Positions 35,535 to 44,676 of a DNA stretch of 64,000 nucleotides are shown here, piece by piece. The stretch is from assembly GCF_000231445.1 (NCBI RefSeq), contig NZ_AGFR01000007.1, positions 310,001 through 374,000 on the forward strand, written 5' to 3'. The position numbers and the translations under genes are program-made. The DNA comes from Commensalibacter intestini A911. Lineage in GTDB: Bacteria > Pseudomonadota > Alphaproteobacteria > Acetobacterales > Acetobacteraceae. The first letter of the stretch is position 1. Every line of letters starts with the position of its first letter. The notes under the pieces were generated by a model. That model was not told the origin of the DNA, searched no databases, and was given only the letters and a program-made list of their open reading frames with translations.

Positions 35535-37958
35535 TTAAAACGCTGTCGTCATCGTAACCATCGTTGCGAACCCACCGCCGATATAATAATAAGGCGATGA
35601 TCCAGGAATAGAACTCCCATACTTCCCTGTAGTTGTACGTGCATTAGCGGTAGGGCTGGCGACACCTGAGAGATATTTTTGATCGGTAATATTAATAAAA
35701 TTCATTCGAATTTGTGGATGTTTCATAAAGCCATAACTATCAAAGCGATACCCAAAAGCAAGATTTCCTGTTGCAAAAGATCCAATCGATTCATCATTCA
35801 TAAAGGTTGCATATTGCTTTCCTACCATTTTCATATTGCCATTAGCAAAGAAATGACCATTATCATAGGTAAGCCCCACTGCAAATTGCCAAGGCGGACT
35901 ACGCACCGCTTGCTTTCCTTTGGTAGGCAACAAATCTCCGTAACTACGTAAATTACTATCCATTCTGGTATATAAATACTCACCAGACACATAAGGGTTA
36001 AAATGATGCCAAGGTTTTAATCCTATTTCTCCATCTACCCCACGCGACGTTTGCCCACCAGCATTAATACTGGAGCCAACCCACGCACCATTTTCTCTTA
36101 AAACAGTAGAAATCAGACGATTGGTATAGTTATAATTAAAAAACGTAAGGCTTCCCAAAAAACGAGGCCCATTATAACGATAGCCTAATTCTTCTTCAAT
36201 CGAATATTCAGCTTTTAGATGATTAGTCCCTGCTTGAGCCAAATCCCCAGTATTCGGATCGTATGTATTAAACAAGGTCGATTTATGTGGAACTGCAAAA
36301 TTCGTATTGACACTCGCAAAAATCTGATGCTCTTTGGTGAATTGATAACGCACCCCAATTCTTGGTAACGGCTTAGAAACGTTATCCCCCGTACGATATT
36401 GTGGGCCAGGCAATCTATTCCAAGCAGCACGATTTAAAAAGACCTGTTTAAACCCAACATCAACGAATAATTTCTCATCCATAAAATTCATATGATCCCC
36501 AAAGAAAATAGCATTGACTTGAGTAATCGTATTGGTATTTTGTGCATACAGTTCTCTACCATCAGGTAAATGTATATTTTGATGAGATCCACTCCATAAA
36601 TCCCATGGCTGACCATTAGAAGAAACAGGCGTAAAGGGCTGCGTTACCGTATCATCAGAATAATCATACCAATATCCCAACACAAACTGATGATGTTTTA
36701 AATTATAATGAAGCGTAGGTATAAATCCTGAACGATATGTTCTTTGAAACCATCCCCCCATGACCGTCGCTGATCCATCTATTGCACCAGGAATAGTCAC
36801 TTTACCATTCACTGCTTGCGTTCCTTGCCACAACCCTTCTTCATTTAGCACTGTGCCATAAGGCGAATTCCCATAGCCATATTGAAAATAAGGAGTGACT
36901 TTAAATTGTAATTTATCCGTTAACGTAAATTGAGACGGTGCTGCAACGTAAACTTGTTGGAACGTTTGTTGATAGAGTTTCCAATAATTACTGTTATCAA
37001 CCGCTGTTTTATCCCATGTGCCAGAATAATTATTACCGTTCCCTGGCCCATCGCTAATCCATTCTGATTTAGTCGGCGTATAATAACTGCTAGTAATGGC
37101 GTAGTTCCAGTCGCCTAGCAAAGAAATATGATTGTCATTTCCCCATTCTTTTAGGAATTTAAAATCGATATGCTGACGATGGTCATAGCCAGGCCCTCGC
37201 CAATTACTGCCATCCGTATAAGAGTATGAAACAAACCCTTTTACGCCTGTTTTCCCAATTTCACCCGTATCAATACGCATAAAAGCACGCTTTGTATTAT
37301 GCGAACCGTAAGAAAGCTCTGACAAACCTCCAAAATGATTTGCTGGATCTCGTAGCTTTAAATTAACAACCCCACCAGCAGCATTATAAACAGGACTATC
37401 TAAATCAGGACTTCCTTGTGCCAACGAGATATTTTGTAGATTTTCACTATCAACAAATTGATTTAAATACCCAAATCCATCGGAAACATCATTTAAAGGC
37501 ATCCCTTCCAGAACATATCCAATGGAATCTCCAGTCATTCCTCTGACTGTAATATCATTTTGCGAAGAAATACCAAAAGGATCAGATGTCGAAACATTAG
37601 CCCCAGGTAATATACTTAAAAAATTAAAGACGTTCGAGGTCGGTGCTTGCATTTGAATAAAATCTTGCGAAACATTACTAACCGATTTATTCGCCGTTTC
37701 AGCTTGGATTAGCCCTCCACCAGCTTGCTTTCCTGCATAACCATAAGCTGTTTTATATCCTGGAGATTTTCCAGTAACAACGATTTGCTCTCCAGAACTG
37801 GAATCAGTATCAACTTGTGTTGTCGATGATGTCTTTGATGTTCCCTCTTGTATCGGCGATTGAGTAGCTGGCTCTACTGCCAATGTTTCCCCCAAGATAG
37901 AGGATGCAACCAGCACGATTAAAGAAACATGTGATAATATAGAAAATTTAGTCGTCAT
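35535..37958 (-). CDS. TonB-dependent outer-membrane receptor under TPP riboswitch control
   Basis: 807 residues: signal peptide (VASSILGETLA/VEP), a TonB-box-like EQIVVTGK near residue 58, a plug domain (about 90-200, with NDITVRGM and GGVVNLKLRD) and a 22-strand-type barrel ending in a C-terminal aromatic (TTAF). It imports a ligand with energy from TonB-ExbB-ExbD. The TPP riboswitch ending 4 bases before the ATG shows repression by thiamine pyrophosphate, so the ligand is probably thiamine or its pyrimidine precursor. Proteobacterial receptors with such switches are known as putative thiamine receptors (OMR1-like). Confidence 0.88.
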   Translation of the reverse strand: MTTKFSILSHVSLIVLVASSILGETLAVEPATQSPIQEGTSKTSSTTQVDTDSSSGEQIVVTGKSPGYKTAYGYAGKQAGGGLIQAETANKSVSNVSQDFIQMQAPTSNVFNFLSILPGANVSTSDPFGISSQNDITVRGMTGDSIGYVLEGMPLNDVSDGFGYLNQFVDSENLQNISLAQGSPDLDSPVYNAAGGVVNLKLRDPANHFGGLSELSYGSHNTKRAFMRIDTGEIGKTGVKGFVSYSYTDGSNWRGPGYDHRQHIDFKFLKEWGNDNHISLLGDWNYAITSSYYTPTKSEWISDGPGNGNNYSGTWDKTAVDNSNYWKLYQQTFQQVYVAAPSQFTLTDKLQFKVTPYFQYGYGNSPYGTVLNEEGLWQGTQAVNGKVTIPGAIDGSATVMGGWFQRTYRSGFIPTLHYNLKHHQFVLGYWYDYSDDTVTQPFTPVSSNGQPWDLWSGSHQNIHLPDGRELYAQNTNTITQVNAIFFGDHMNFMDEKLFVDVGFKQVFLNRAAWNRLPGPQYRTGDNVSKPLPRIGVRYQFTKEHQIFASVNTNFAVPHKSTLFNTYDPNTGDLAQAGTNHLKAEYSIEEELGYRYNGPRFLGSLTFFNYNYTNRLISTVLRENGAWVGSSINAGGQTSRGVDGEIGLKPWHHFNPYVSGEYLYTRMDSNLRSYGDLLPTKGKQAVRSPPWQFAVGLTYDNGHFFANGNMKMVGKQYATFMNDESIGSFATGNLAFGYRFDSYGFMKHPQIRMNFINITDQKYLSGVASPTANARTTTGKYGSSIPGSSPYYYIGGGFATMVTMTTAF

Positions 37959-37961
37959 CTA

Positions 37962-38046
37962 TCCCTCTCCCTTCGCTGGCATGATCCAGATCAGGTTCTA
38001 CGAGTATGTTCTCAGCCTCTTTTGAAAAAAGAGACACCCCGGTTAA
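37962..38046 (-). promoter_or_regulatory. TPP (THI-box) riboswitch
   Basis: Read on the minus strand the element runs ACCGGGGTGTCTC, then GAGGCTGAGAACA (the pyrimidine-sensing CUGAGA), then a three-way junction and GAACCTGATCTGGATCATGC, ending CCAGCGAAGGGAGAGGGA. All conserved THI-box blocks are present. The purine-rich 3' end (GGGAGAGG) doubles as the ribosome site of the receptor, so TPP binding is expected to block translation. A TATAAT sits at 38057-38052 on the minus strand just upstream. Confidence 0.95.
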
Positions 38047-38096
38047 AACAAATTATATATTTTATATATTTTACATACTTTATTTTTTTTAAATTG

Positions 38097-40277
38097 TTAA
38101 TCCCATTTTTCATTTAATAAGAAATAATGATTAACATCTAAAAATGCTTCATTTTTTTCTAATAAATCTGCAATCACCGTTAAAGAAGAAATAGCGGCAA
38201 TAATTTCCATCCGAATAGCTAAGTTTTTCTCAGTCTTTGCTCTTGCACGCAAACGCCGAACAACATTATGGGCAATAGCCACCGTACGACCATAAGAACC
38301 ATGCATATTAAATCTAGAAATACGTCTTAACACGATACGCAAAAGAATCTTAATATCATCTGTCACAACATCATGAGCAATCATCGACCTTAAACGAATG
38401 ACACTTAAGCCAATCATCATTACCGCCAACGCACCAAAATGATAAGCCTGTACTACTTTTGTATTCTTTGTCGTATTAAGTTGCCTCATCATTTTCACGA
38501 GAATCTCTGTTGTTTGAAACAACCATACTCGTGGATTTTTCTTGAATGTTGTGGGCACTGCACGGAGTTTTTTAAGTAATGTTTGACGCAAATGGAACCG
38601 TGTTTTTAATGGATCATATCGATATAAAAGACCAAAAGAAATACTGGTAAAAATAATACCTATAAATAAAGATAAAGAGTTATTCAAAAAAGAAGATTCA
38701 TCTAATCTAACACTATTTTCTAATGAGATCATATATGGCAAATAAGAAGCATAAGAAGCTGAAACGGACAGTGTTTTTGGATAAGCAATTCCCAGACCAC
38801 CAATCATAGTCGGAATAAATAAAACAGCACATAAAGTTTCAATATCACTGAGCGGCGGAATAAAATAAAAAGTTAGTAAAAAACCAACAAAAAGCGCCCA
38901 CAAAGAGCCTTTCAACCATCCCACAGTTGTTGCAGAAGGGTTTTCAAACAAGCAAAAACGCGCACAGCCCATGCCTGTCAGTGCCGCTGTAGCCCCCCCT
39001 TTATCCCAACCAGTCACATACCACATCAAACAGGCTGCCATCATCGCCATAAACGTACGCACAGCATTTTTCCATGCCAAATCATAATTTAAAGAAGGGT
39101 TCACATGAAACTTGAAATGATCATTTTTTATAGGGTGAGTACTTTTATAATATTCCTCTAAAGTAAACTGTAGCTCTCCTAACAGCTCACTTAATGTGCG
39201 TAACAAAATACGGTCATTAAAGTTAGCTTCTTTTTGCCGTTCACATTCCTCTTCTGTTCCAGAATATTGCTTTTCATAAAAACTATCTGTAATACGCTGT
39301 CGACATTCCCAACGTAATTTATTGAGTTGTCGCTGTTCATGTTTAAAATCTTGATCTTTTTCTATACGATTGGCTAACTTATCCATACGATCTTGAACAA
39401 GAGAAATAATTTTTAAAAATTCATCTGTCACATTATGAAAATGAGACATCTGCGTGGCCAACCCCATCCCTTTCGTTAACACCGCTGTGACGGACAATAA
39501 AGCCGCATGCGCATGATCACCTGTATGATCTGTTCCAATCATTTCAATTTGACGAAATTCAATTAAACTGTTAAAATTGATAATTGAAGTAAACAACTCT
39601 TGTGATTCAACAATTGCTTTTTCATCACCTTTGAACATATTGGAGATCGAACGTAAAGTTCCTTTAATTGCAAATAGCAAGCTATCATTTAATTGTTTAC
39701 GTGCATGACGATCAATATTAAAATCAAAAAAACGGCCAACAATACTATCTGAGAAAACACCTAGTAAAATATAAGTTGTTCTGGACATTGCCAGCATAAA
39801 AGTACCATCTGGATTACCTACAGAACCAAATGCAATAATCGCACAAGTATATCCAGCTAATACCATTGCATAAGCTTTGAAACTTTGCATACAAGTTCCA
39901 AACCACACACAAACTGCCACAAAAATACAAACCGCAATATTAAAAAGCCATGGTTGTTGTGGAAACACTGCAATAAAAAAAACCGCAGCTATTGCACCAA
40001 AAATTGTTCCAATGCCTCGCCAATTTGCCTTAGAGATTGTTTCGCCACGTGATGTATTTCTTGCACACACCCATACTGTCATCGGTGCCCATTTAGGACT
40101 GTCCATTTGCAACCACATTGCAATAGCCAGGGCAATAAAAGAAGCAATTGTTGTTCTAAGCGCAAAAATAAATGCTGAACTAGAGGGTGCATAAATCCAA
40201 CGAAAAGATTGAATAAAATCTTTCCGTATTAACAGATGCTTCTCCATCCAAGACGTGACAGTTTGAACTCTGGCCAC
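38097..40277 (-). CDS. FUSC family efflux protein (AaeB-like), paralog 1
   Basis: 726-residue inner-membrane protein with two hydrophobic bundles (about 33-175 and 410-560) separated by a charged soluble region, the FUSC/AaeB layout. The start element DSPKWAPMTVWV follows the first helix pair, and the second bundle has WKNAVRTFMAMMAACLMWYVTGWD. The C-terminal 150 residues (HFGALAVMMIGLSVIRLR, then RRLRARAKTEKNLAIRMEI) are shared by all four paralogs here. AaeB exports hydroxylated aromatic acids. No membrane-fusion partner (AaeA) is adjacent. Confidence 0.85.
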   Translation of the reverse strand: MARVQTVTSWMEKHLLIRKDFIQSFRWIYAPSSSAFIFALRTTIASFIALAIAMWLQMDSPKWAPMTVWVCARNTSRGETISKANWRGIGTIFGAIAAVFFIAVFPQQPWLFNIAVCIFVAVCVWFGTCMQSFKAYAMVLAGYTCAIIAFGSVGNPDGTFMLAMSRTTYILLGVFSDSIVGRFFDFNIDRHARKQLNDSLLFAIKGTLRSISNMFKGDEKAIVESQELFTSIINFNSLIEFRQIEMIGTDHTGDHAHAALLSVTAVLTKGMGLATQMSHFHNVTDEFLKIISLVQDRMDKLANRIEKDQDFKHEQRQLNKLRWECRQRITDSFYEKQYSGTEEECERQKEANFNDRILLRTLSELLGELQFTLEEYYKSTHPIKNDHFKFHVNPSLNYDLAWKNAVRTFMAMMAACLMWYVTGWDKGGATAALTGMGCARFCLFENPSATTVGWLKGSLWALFVGFLLTFYFIPPLSDIETLCAVLFIPTMIGGLGIAYPKTLSVSASYASYLPYMISLENSVRLDESSFLNNSLSLFIGIIFTSISFGLLYRYDPLKTRFHLRQTLLKKLRAVPTTFKKNPRVWLFQTTEILVKMMRQLNTTKNTKVVQAYHFGALAVMMIGLSVIRLRSMIAHDVVTDDIKILLRIVLRRISRFNMHGSYGRTVAIAHNVVRRLRARAKTEKNLAIRMEIIAAISSLTVIADLLEKNEAFLDVNHYFLLNEKWD

Positions 40278-40453
40278 AGAAAACCTTATAAATTTAAAGT
40301 ATGAAAATCAAATATAGGATTTGGTCATAAAACGGCGTTAATCTATTCCTTTTTTACGTATCCTTCAAATACTAAATGATATTATTTTAGTATAAAATCT
40401 TTTTTAACAATTGATAACCTGTTAGAAAAAACCATATATGTTACAATTTATAA

Positions 40454-40957
40454 CTATTTTATCGCCTTGAAACAATTTGATATTTTGTTTGATAATGGAT
40501 CATAAACAAATCGTTGTGTTACTGGATAAGTCAAAATAGCATACATACTTTGCCCATCATCTCCAGCAATCGCTTTTATATAAAATATTTGTCCCATCTT
40601 ATCATAACCACTAATAACTGCCCACTGCCGATAGCTTACGCGATACGTAACACGTCCATGTTTCCCAAGAATCCATTCTAATTCTTGTGCTGTATCCTTT
40701 ACAAGATCATTATTATTGATTGCACTCAAAGAATATGAGCCAAAAGCACTTATACTAGCACCATCTTTTGCACTAAGAACTTGTCCATCACCATTATCAG
40801 ATTCACCTTGCGGTATCATAAATGAAGGATAACATAATTGATACTTGAAACGACTCTTCACATATATTTCAAATTGATCAGATATTTTCGATTTAGCATA
40901 CAGACTATCACTCACAAAACATGATACTAATAATAGTAAGTAGTATAGAAATTTCAT
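40454..40957 (-). CDS. Secreted protein of unknown function
   Basis: 167 residues with a clear signal peptide (YYLLLLVSCFVSDSLYA/KS). The mature part has CYPSFMIPQGESDNGDGQVLSAKDGASI near its start and a second cysteine near the end (ISNCFKAI), which may pair. The middle is beta-rich in appearance (VTYRVSYRQWAVISGY). I do not recognise a domain. It lies between the first FUSC gene and the polygalacturonase gene, same strand. Confidence 0.65.
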   Translation of the reverse strand: MKFLYYLLLLVSCFVSDSLYAKSKISDQFEIYVKSRFKYQLCYPSFMIPQGESDNGDGQVLSAKDGASISAFGSYSLSAINNNDLVKDTAQELEWILGKHGRVTYRVSYRQWAVISGYDKMGQIFYIKAIAGDDGQSMYAILTYPVTQRFVYDPLSNKISNCFKAIK

Positions 40958-41053
40958 TTTTGCATATCACCAATTATAAAAGCACTCTGATCCATTCAAG
41001 AAGCTTAATAGTTTTTCACCTCATTTTTCGTTACGATATAAAATTAACATTCT

Positions 41054-42385
41054 TTATTCTCTCTTTAAATATGTATCATTACCAAAATAAAACGGCGTAT
41101 CTCCTTCTTGATTTTGTATAATCACTTGATGCATAACCCCTTGTACATATCGTGCCTTTAATCCGTGCTTTGCTTGCATAAAAATATGATCCAAAACAAT
41201 ATTCCAAATAAAAGCTTCTGGTAACCCACTTAAAATAATAGAATTATCTGCATTCACAACGTGGATATCACTCAATAGAATATCATGGATCAACGGCGTT
41301 AAGGAGGTGAGTTCTTTTTGTTTCAAAGCTTCCTTAAAAGAACGTTTTTTATACGAATTAACGCTATAACTTGCATTAATGACAATTGGATTGGTTACAT
41401 TTTCCATCTGAATATGATCGACTGTAATAGGACCAATAGAATTTCCACGATCTCGTTGAGATTTAATCCTTATGCCATTAGTGGAGCCTGAAAAATGAAT
41501 ATTTTGAATAGTTACTTTTCCAATACCATTCGCCGTTTCACTGCCGATAGATATGCCATGTCCATCATGCATTAGGCTATTTTTAATCGTAATATCTCTT
41601 GCAGGAAGAGCATTTCCTTGCTGCAATCCTGATTTGATTGAAATATTATCATCTCCTGTTGAAATATCGACATCAGAAATCTGGATATACTGCGAAGACA
41701 CAATATCTATACCATCTGTATTCGGAGAGTCTTTTGGATTTTGAATTTTAATCGTATCGATATTCACATCCTGACTGCTCCGTATGACCACATTCCACAT
41801 CGGAGCATTTGTTAATAAAACACCCTTAAGATGAACATTTTGAACGTCATTAAATTCAATCAACCATGGTCGAGGAACGCCATTTGCGATTGGCACTCCA
41901 GAATACTCTTGTTTAAACAGCTGATCATTACCTTGATGCAGCAAAGCATTAATCTGTTTTGCTTTCGCCCACCAAGTTTGTTGGCCATCACCGTCAATGG
42001 TCCCTTGACCCACAATACTTACATCATGCACGTGATCTGCTAAAATAAAAGCTTCACCCTTTTGAACAGGATAATCAATAAAAGCATTCTTAAACTGATC
42101 ATCCGTATTGTTTGCTTTTAAAACCGTTCCTTGACCTAAAGAAAACGTAATATTACTTTTTAACGTTATGGGGCCACTTAACCAAACACCTTTGGATAAA
42201 AGAACAACACCCCCACCATATTGGGCACACATATCCACTGCTTTTTGAATAGCGTCTGTATTTATTGTGTTTCCATCTGCACGTCCACCATAAATTTCTG
42301 GTTTACAAACAGAAGGATTTCCCTTTGCCCAAGCAGCAAAAGGCATCAAAACACATAATCCAATAATTAAATAAAATTTAGACAA
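41054..42385 (-). CDS. Polygalacturonase, glycoside hydrolase family 28
   Basis: 443-residue secreted pectinase-type enzyme with signal MSKFYLIIGLCVLMPFAAWA. All four GH28 catalytic elements are present: NTDGID (Asp224), GDDN (Asp245, Asp246), DGHGISIG (His276) and RIK (Arg306, Lys308), set in a right-handed beta-helix with many ITIKN/VTIQN-type turns. It hydrolyses galacturonan or rhamnogalacturonan. It may be exo-acting, as many bacterial GH28 are. The gene sits among FUSC efflux genes, 30 bases downstream of paralog 2, so it may be cotranscribed. Confidence 0.93.
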   Translation of the reverse strand: MSKFYLIIGLCVLMPFAAWAKGNPSVCKPEIYGGRADGNTINTDAIQKAVDMCAQYGGGVVLLSKGVWLSGPITLKSNITFSLGQGTVLKANNTDDQFKNAFIDYPVQKGEAFILADHVHDVSIVGQGTIDGDGQQTWWAKAKQINALLHQGNDQLFKQEYSGVPIANGVPRPWLIEFNDVQNVHLKGVLLTNAPMWNVVIRSSQDVNIDTIKIQNPKDSPNTDGIDIVSSQYIQISDVDISTGDDNISIKSGLQQGNALPARDITIKNSLMHDGHGISIGSETANGIGKVTIQNIHFSGSTNGIRIKSQRDRGNSIGPITVDHIQMENVTNPIVINASYSVNSYKKRSFKEALKQKELTSLTPLIHDILLSDIHVVNADNSIILSGLPEAFIWNIVLDHIFMQAKHGLKARYVQGVMHQVIIQNQEGDTPFYFGNDTYLKRE

Positions 42386-42415
42386 TTAAATCCCAAATAT
42401 TATGAAACGATAACA

Positions 42416-44542
42416 TTACTTCTTTACTCTTAAAAAAGATGCATTTTTATCCAAAGCATAAGAGATTAGAATTAAAGAAGAAATAGCAGCACTTACTTCA
42501 ATACGAACAGCTAAATTTTTCTCTGTTGCTTCACGTTGTCGAAAACGAGCAATCGCACGGTGCGCAATCATAACAGTTCTCGCATAACGCGCATATTTCG
42601 CCTTACGACCTTCAAATGCAGCAATACGTCTTAAAACAACCCTTAAAATATCTTTAATATCTTCTGTCATGATATCATGATCCACCATATGACGCAGACG
42701 AATAACATTAATACCAATCAACATCACCGCCATACTTCCATGACGATAACTTTTTATCAGCGTAGTATTACGATCTTCATTTAACTGACGCATTAAAATG
42801 ACCAGTGCCTCTGTAACTGATCCCACCCACTCTCTGGCCAAAGGTAGAGAAGCTGTAGGATTTGCCAAATGATGAAGTCCTTTTAATAATTTCAATCGCA
42901 TTTGCCGTCGAATACGTCTGGCACGATAGGGGAAAAACACACGATAAGAAACTAATGCACAAACACCACTTAAAAATAGGGCTGAAGCATTATTAAAAAA
43001 GGAGATCTCATCCACACGTCCTTCATTGGCAAATCCTAACATATAACAAAAGAAAAACGCATAAGTAGACGCAACAGGCGCAAGTCTTGGCACACACATT
43101 GCCAGAGCACCAATTCCTAAAGGAATAATTAACAATGAAAATAAAAATGTTAAATTACTGACAGCTGGCATAATTAAAAAATTATAAAAACCACCTACAA
43201 CAATTGCAATGCACGCTCCTTTAAACCACCCCCAACAGGCCAAAGTCGCATTTTCGAATATACAAAAACGTGCACAGCCCATACATAAAAAAGCAAGAAA
43301 CAAAGGGCCATGATCCCATCCTGTAATTTCCCACGCAACACACCCTACAGAAATAGCAAAAAAAGCACGGATTGCATTTCTCCATGCTCTTCTAAAATCA
43401 AAAGTTGGTTTGATATCAAACTTAAAATTATCATGTAAACTTAGATCACGACTTTGGCTTAACTCGCGTAATGTTACCTCTAACTCTGCTAAGATTTCAC
43501 GTAAGCTTTGGTATAAAATACGATCATTTAACGTTTTTCGCGCATAATCTTCATTCGTTGCTTGAGGTTTTCCTAAATTTTTATAAAAACTATCTGCTAT
43601 TCGTTGTCGACATTCCCAACGTAGTGCATTCAGCGCTTTTAATGTTTCATCTAAAGGCGTTCCAGCCTTGAGATGCTCTAATAATTTTCCAAGATATGTT
43701 TGGGTTAGTGGCACAATATAATGAAAATTAAGCACATCTTTTTGCATTTGTTTTAAATGTATTGAAAACCCTGTGGCTTTCACCAATACACCAGAAACAG
43801 AAGCCAACACTGCACGGGCATGATCCCCTCTATGCCCACTGCCTTTCATTTCTCGTTCTCTAAATTCAATATTATTATTCAATGCCATAATTGAGGATAA
43901 TAACTTATCAGACTGCGCAACTGCCCAATCATTCCCATCTAGCATTTTAGAGACTGATTTAACCCCTTCCTCTACTGCTAATAATAAATCATCATTTAAT
44001 TTTTTATGAGCTTGGTGATGTAAATTAAGATCAAATAAACGTGCTGTAAAATTTTCTGCTAAAATCCCGATAATAAAATAACTACCTCGAGACATTGCCA
44101 TCATGAATGTCTGATTAGGATCCGAAACGGATGAGAATAAAACAATAGCACAGCTGTAGCCAGCCATTACCATTCCCAATGCACGAAAATTTCGAGTGCA
44201 ACTGCTAACCCAACAACAAAATGCAACCCATAATGCAACTGCAAGATCAAACAAAAAAGGTTGTTGAGGGAAACTTGCAACAATAATTAAAGAGACAACA
44301 ATACCCGTAATATTACCAACAATTACCCAGTAGGCTTTTGATAATACCTCACCACGAGAAGCATTTTGTGCCACAATCCACACAGCCATAATAGCCCAAC
44401 GCGGACTGTCCATCTCCATCCATAAGGCAATGACAAGAACAACATAAGAAGCAATTAACGTGCGAAAAGCAAAAATAATAGCTGTTTTTTGTGGAGCATA
44501 TAGCCAACTAAAAGACTGAAAAGTAGCTTTACTTAAAATCAT
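42416..44542 (-). CDS. FUSC family efflux protein (AaeB-like), paralog 2
   Basis: 708 residues with the two-bundle FUSC layout. It shares the start element DSPRWAIMAVWIVAQNASRGE and the C-terminal KNLAVRIEVSAAISSLILI with paralog 1, to which it is closest. A soluble part (about 170-390) includes the shared LRWECRQRIADSFY. A 16-bp palindrome lies about 50 bases upstream of its ATG. Stop and GH28 start are 30 bases apart, consistent with one transcript. Confidence 0.85.
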   Translation of the reverse strand: MILSKATFQSFSWLYAPQKTAIIFAFRTLIASYVVLVIALWMEMDSPRWAIMAVWIVAQNASRGEVLSKAYWVIVGNITGIVVSLIIVASFPQQPFLFDLAVALWVAFCCWVSSCTRNFRALGMVMAGYSCAIVLFSSVSDPNQTFMMAMSRGSYFIIGILAENFTARLFDLNLHHQAHKKLNDDLLLAVEEGVKSVSKMLDGNDWAVAQSDKLLSSIMALNNNIEFREREMKGSGHRGDHARAVLASVSGVLVKATGFSIHLKQMQKDVLNFHYIVPLTQTYLGKLLEHLKAGTPLDETLKALNALRWECRQRIADSFYKNLGKPQATNEDYARKTLNDRILYQSLREILAELEVTLRELSQSRDLSLHDNFKFDIKPTFDFRRAWRNAIRAFFAISVGCVAWEITGWDHGPLFLAFLCMGCARFCIFENATLACWGWFKGACIAIVVGGFYNFLIMPAVSNLTFLFSLLIIPLGIGALAMCVPRLAPVASTYAFFFCYMLGFANEGRVDEISFFNNASALFLSGVCALVSYRVFFPYRARRIRRQMRLKLLKGLHHLANPTASLPLAREWVGSVTEALVILMRQLNEDRNTTLIKSYRHGSMAVMLIGINVIRLRHMVDHDIMTEDIKDILRVVLRRIAAFEGRKAKYARYARTVMIAHRAIARFRQREATEKNLAVRIEVSAAISSLILISYALDKNASFLRVKK

Positions 44543-44592
44543 GAACTTTACCTAAGCGGACTTAACACTCTGTACTAATAAGACTGCTAGAG

Positions 44593-44608
44593 GCATATAT
44601 ATATATGC
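44593..44608. promoter_or_regulatory. Palindrome upstream of FUSC paralog 2
   Basis: GCATATATATATATGC is a perfect self-complementary 16-mer, 51-66 bases before the ATG. It could be an operator or simply an AT-rich simple repeat. Confidence 0.3.
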
Positions 44609-44676
44609 ACGACTGTCTATATTTCAAAAAACAACTATTTTCTTTAAAAAATTCAATATTTATAGAATCTTTTACT

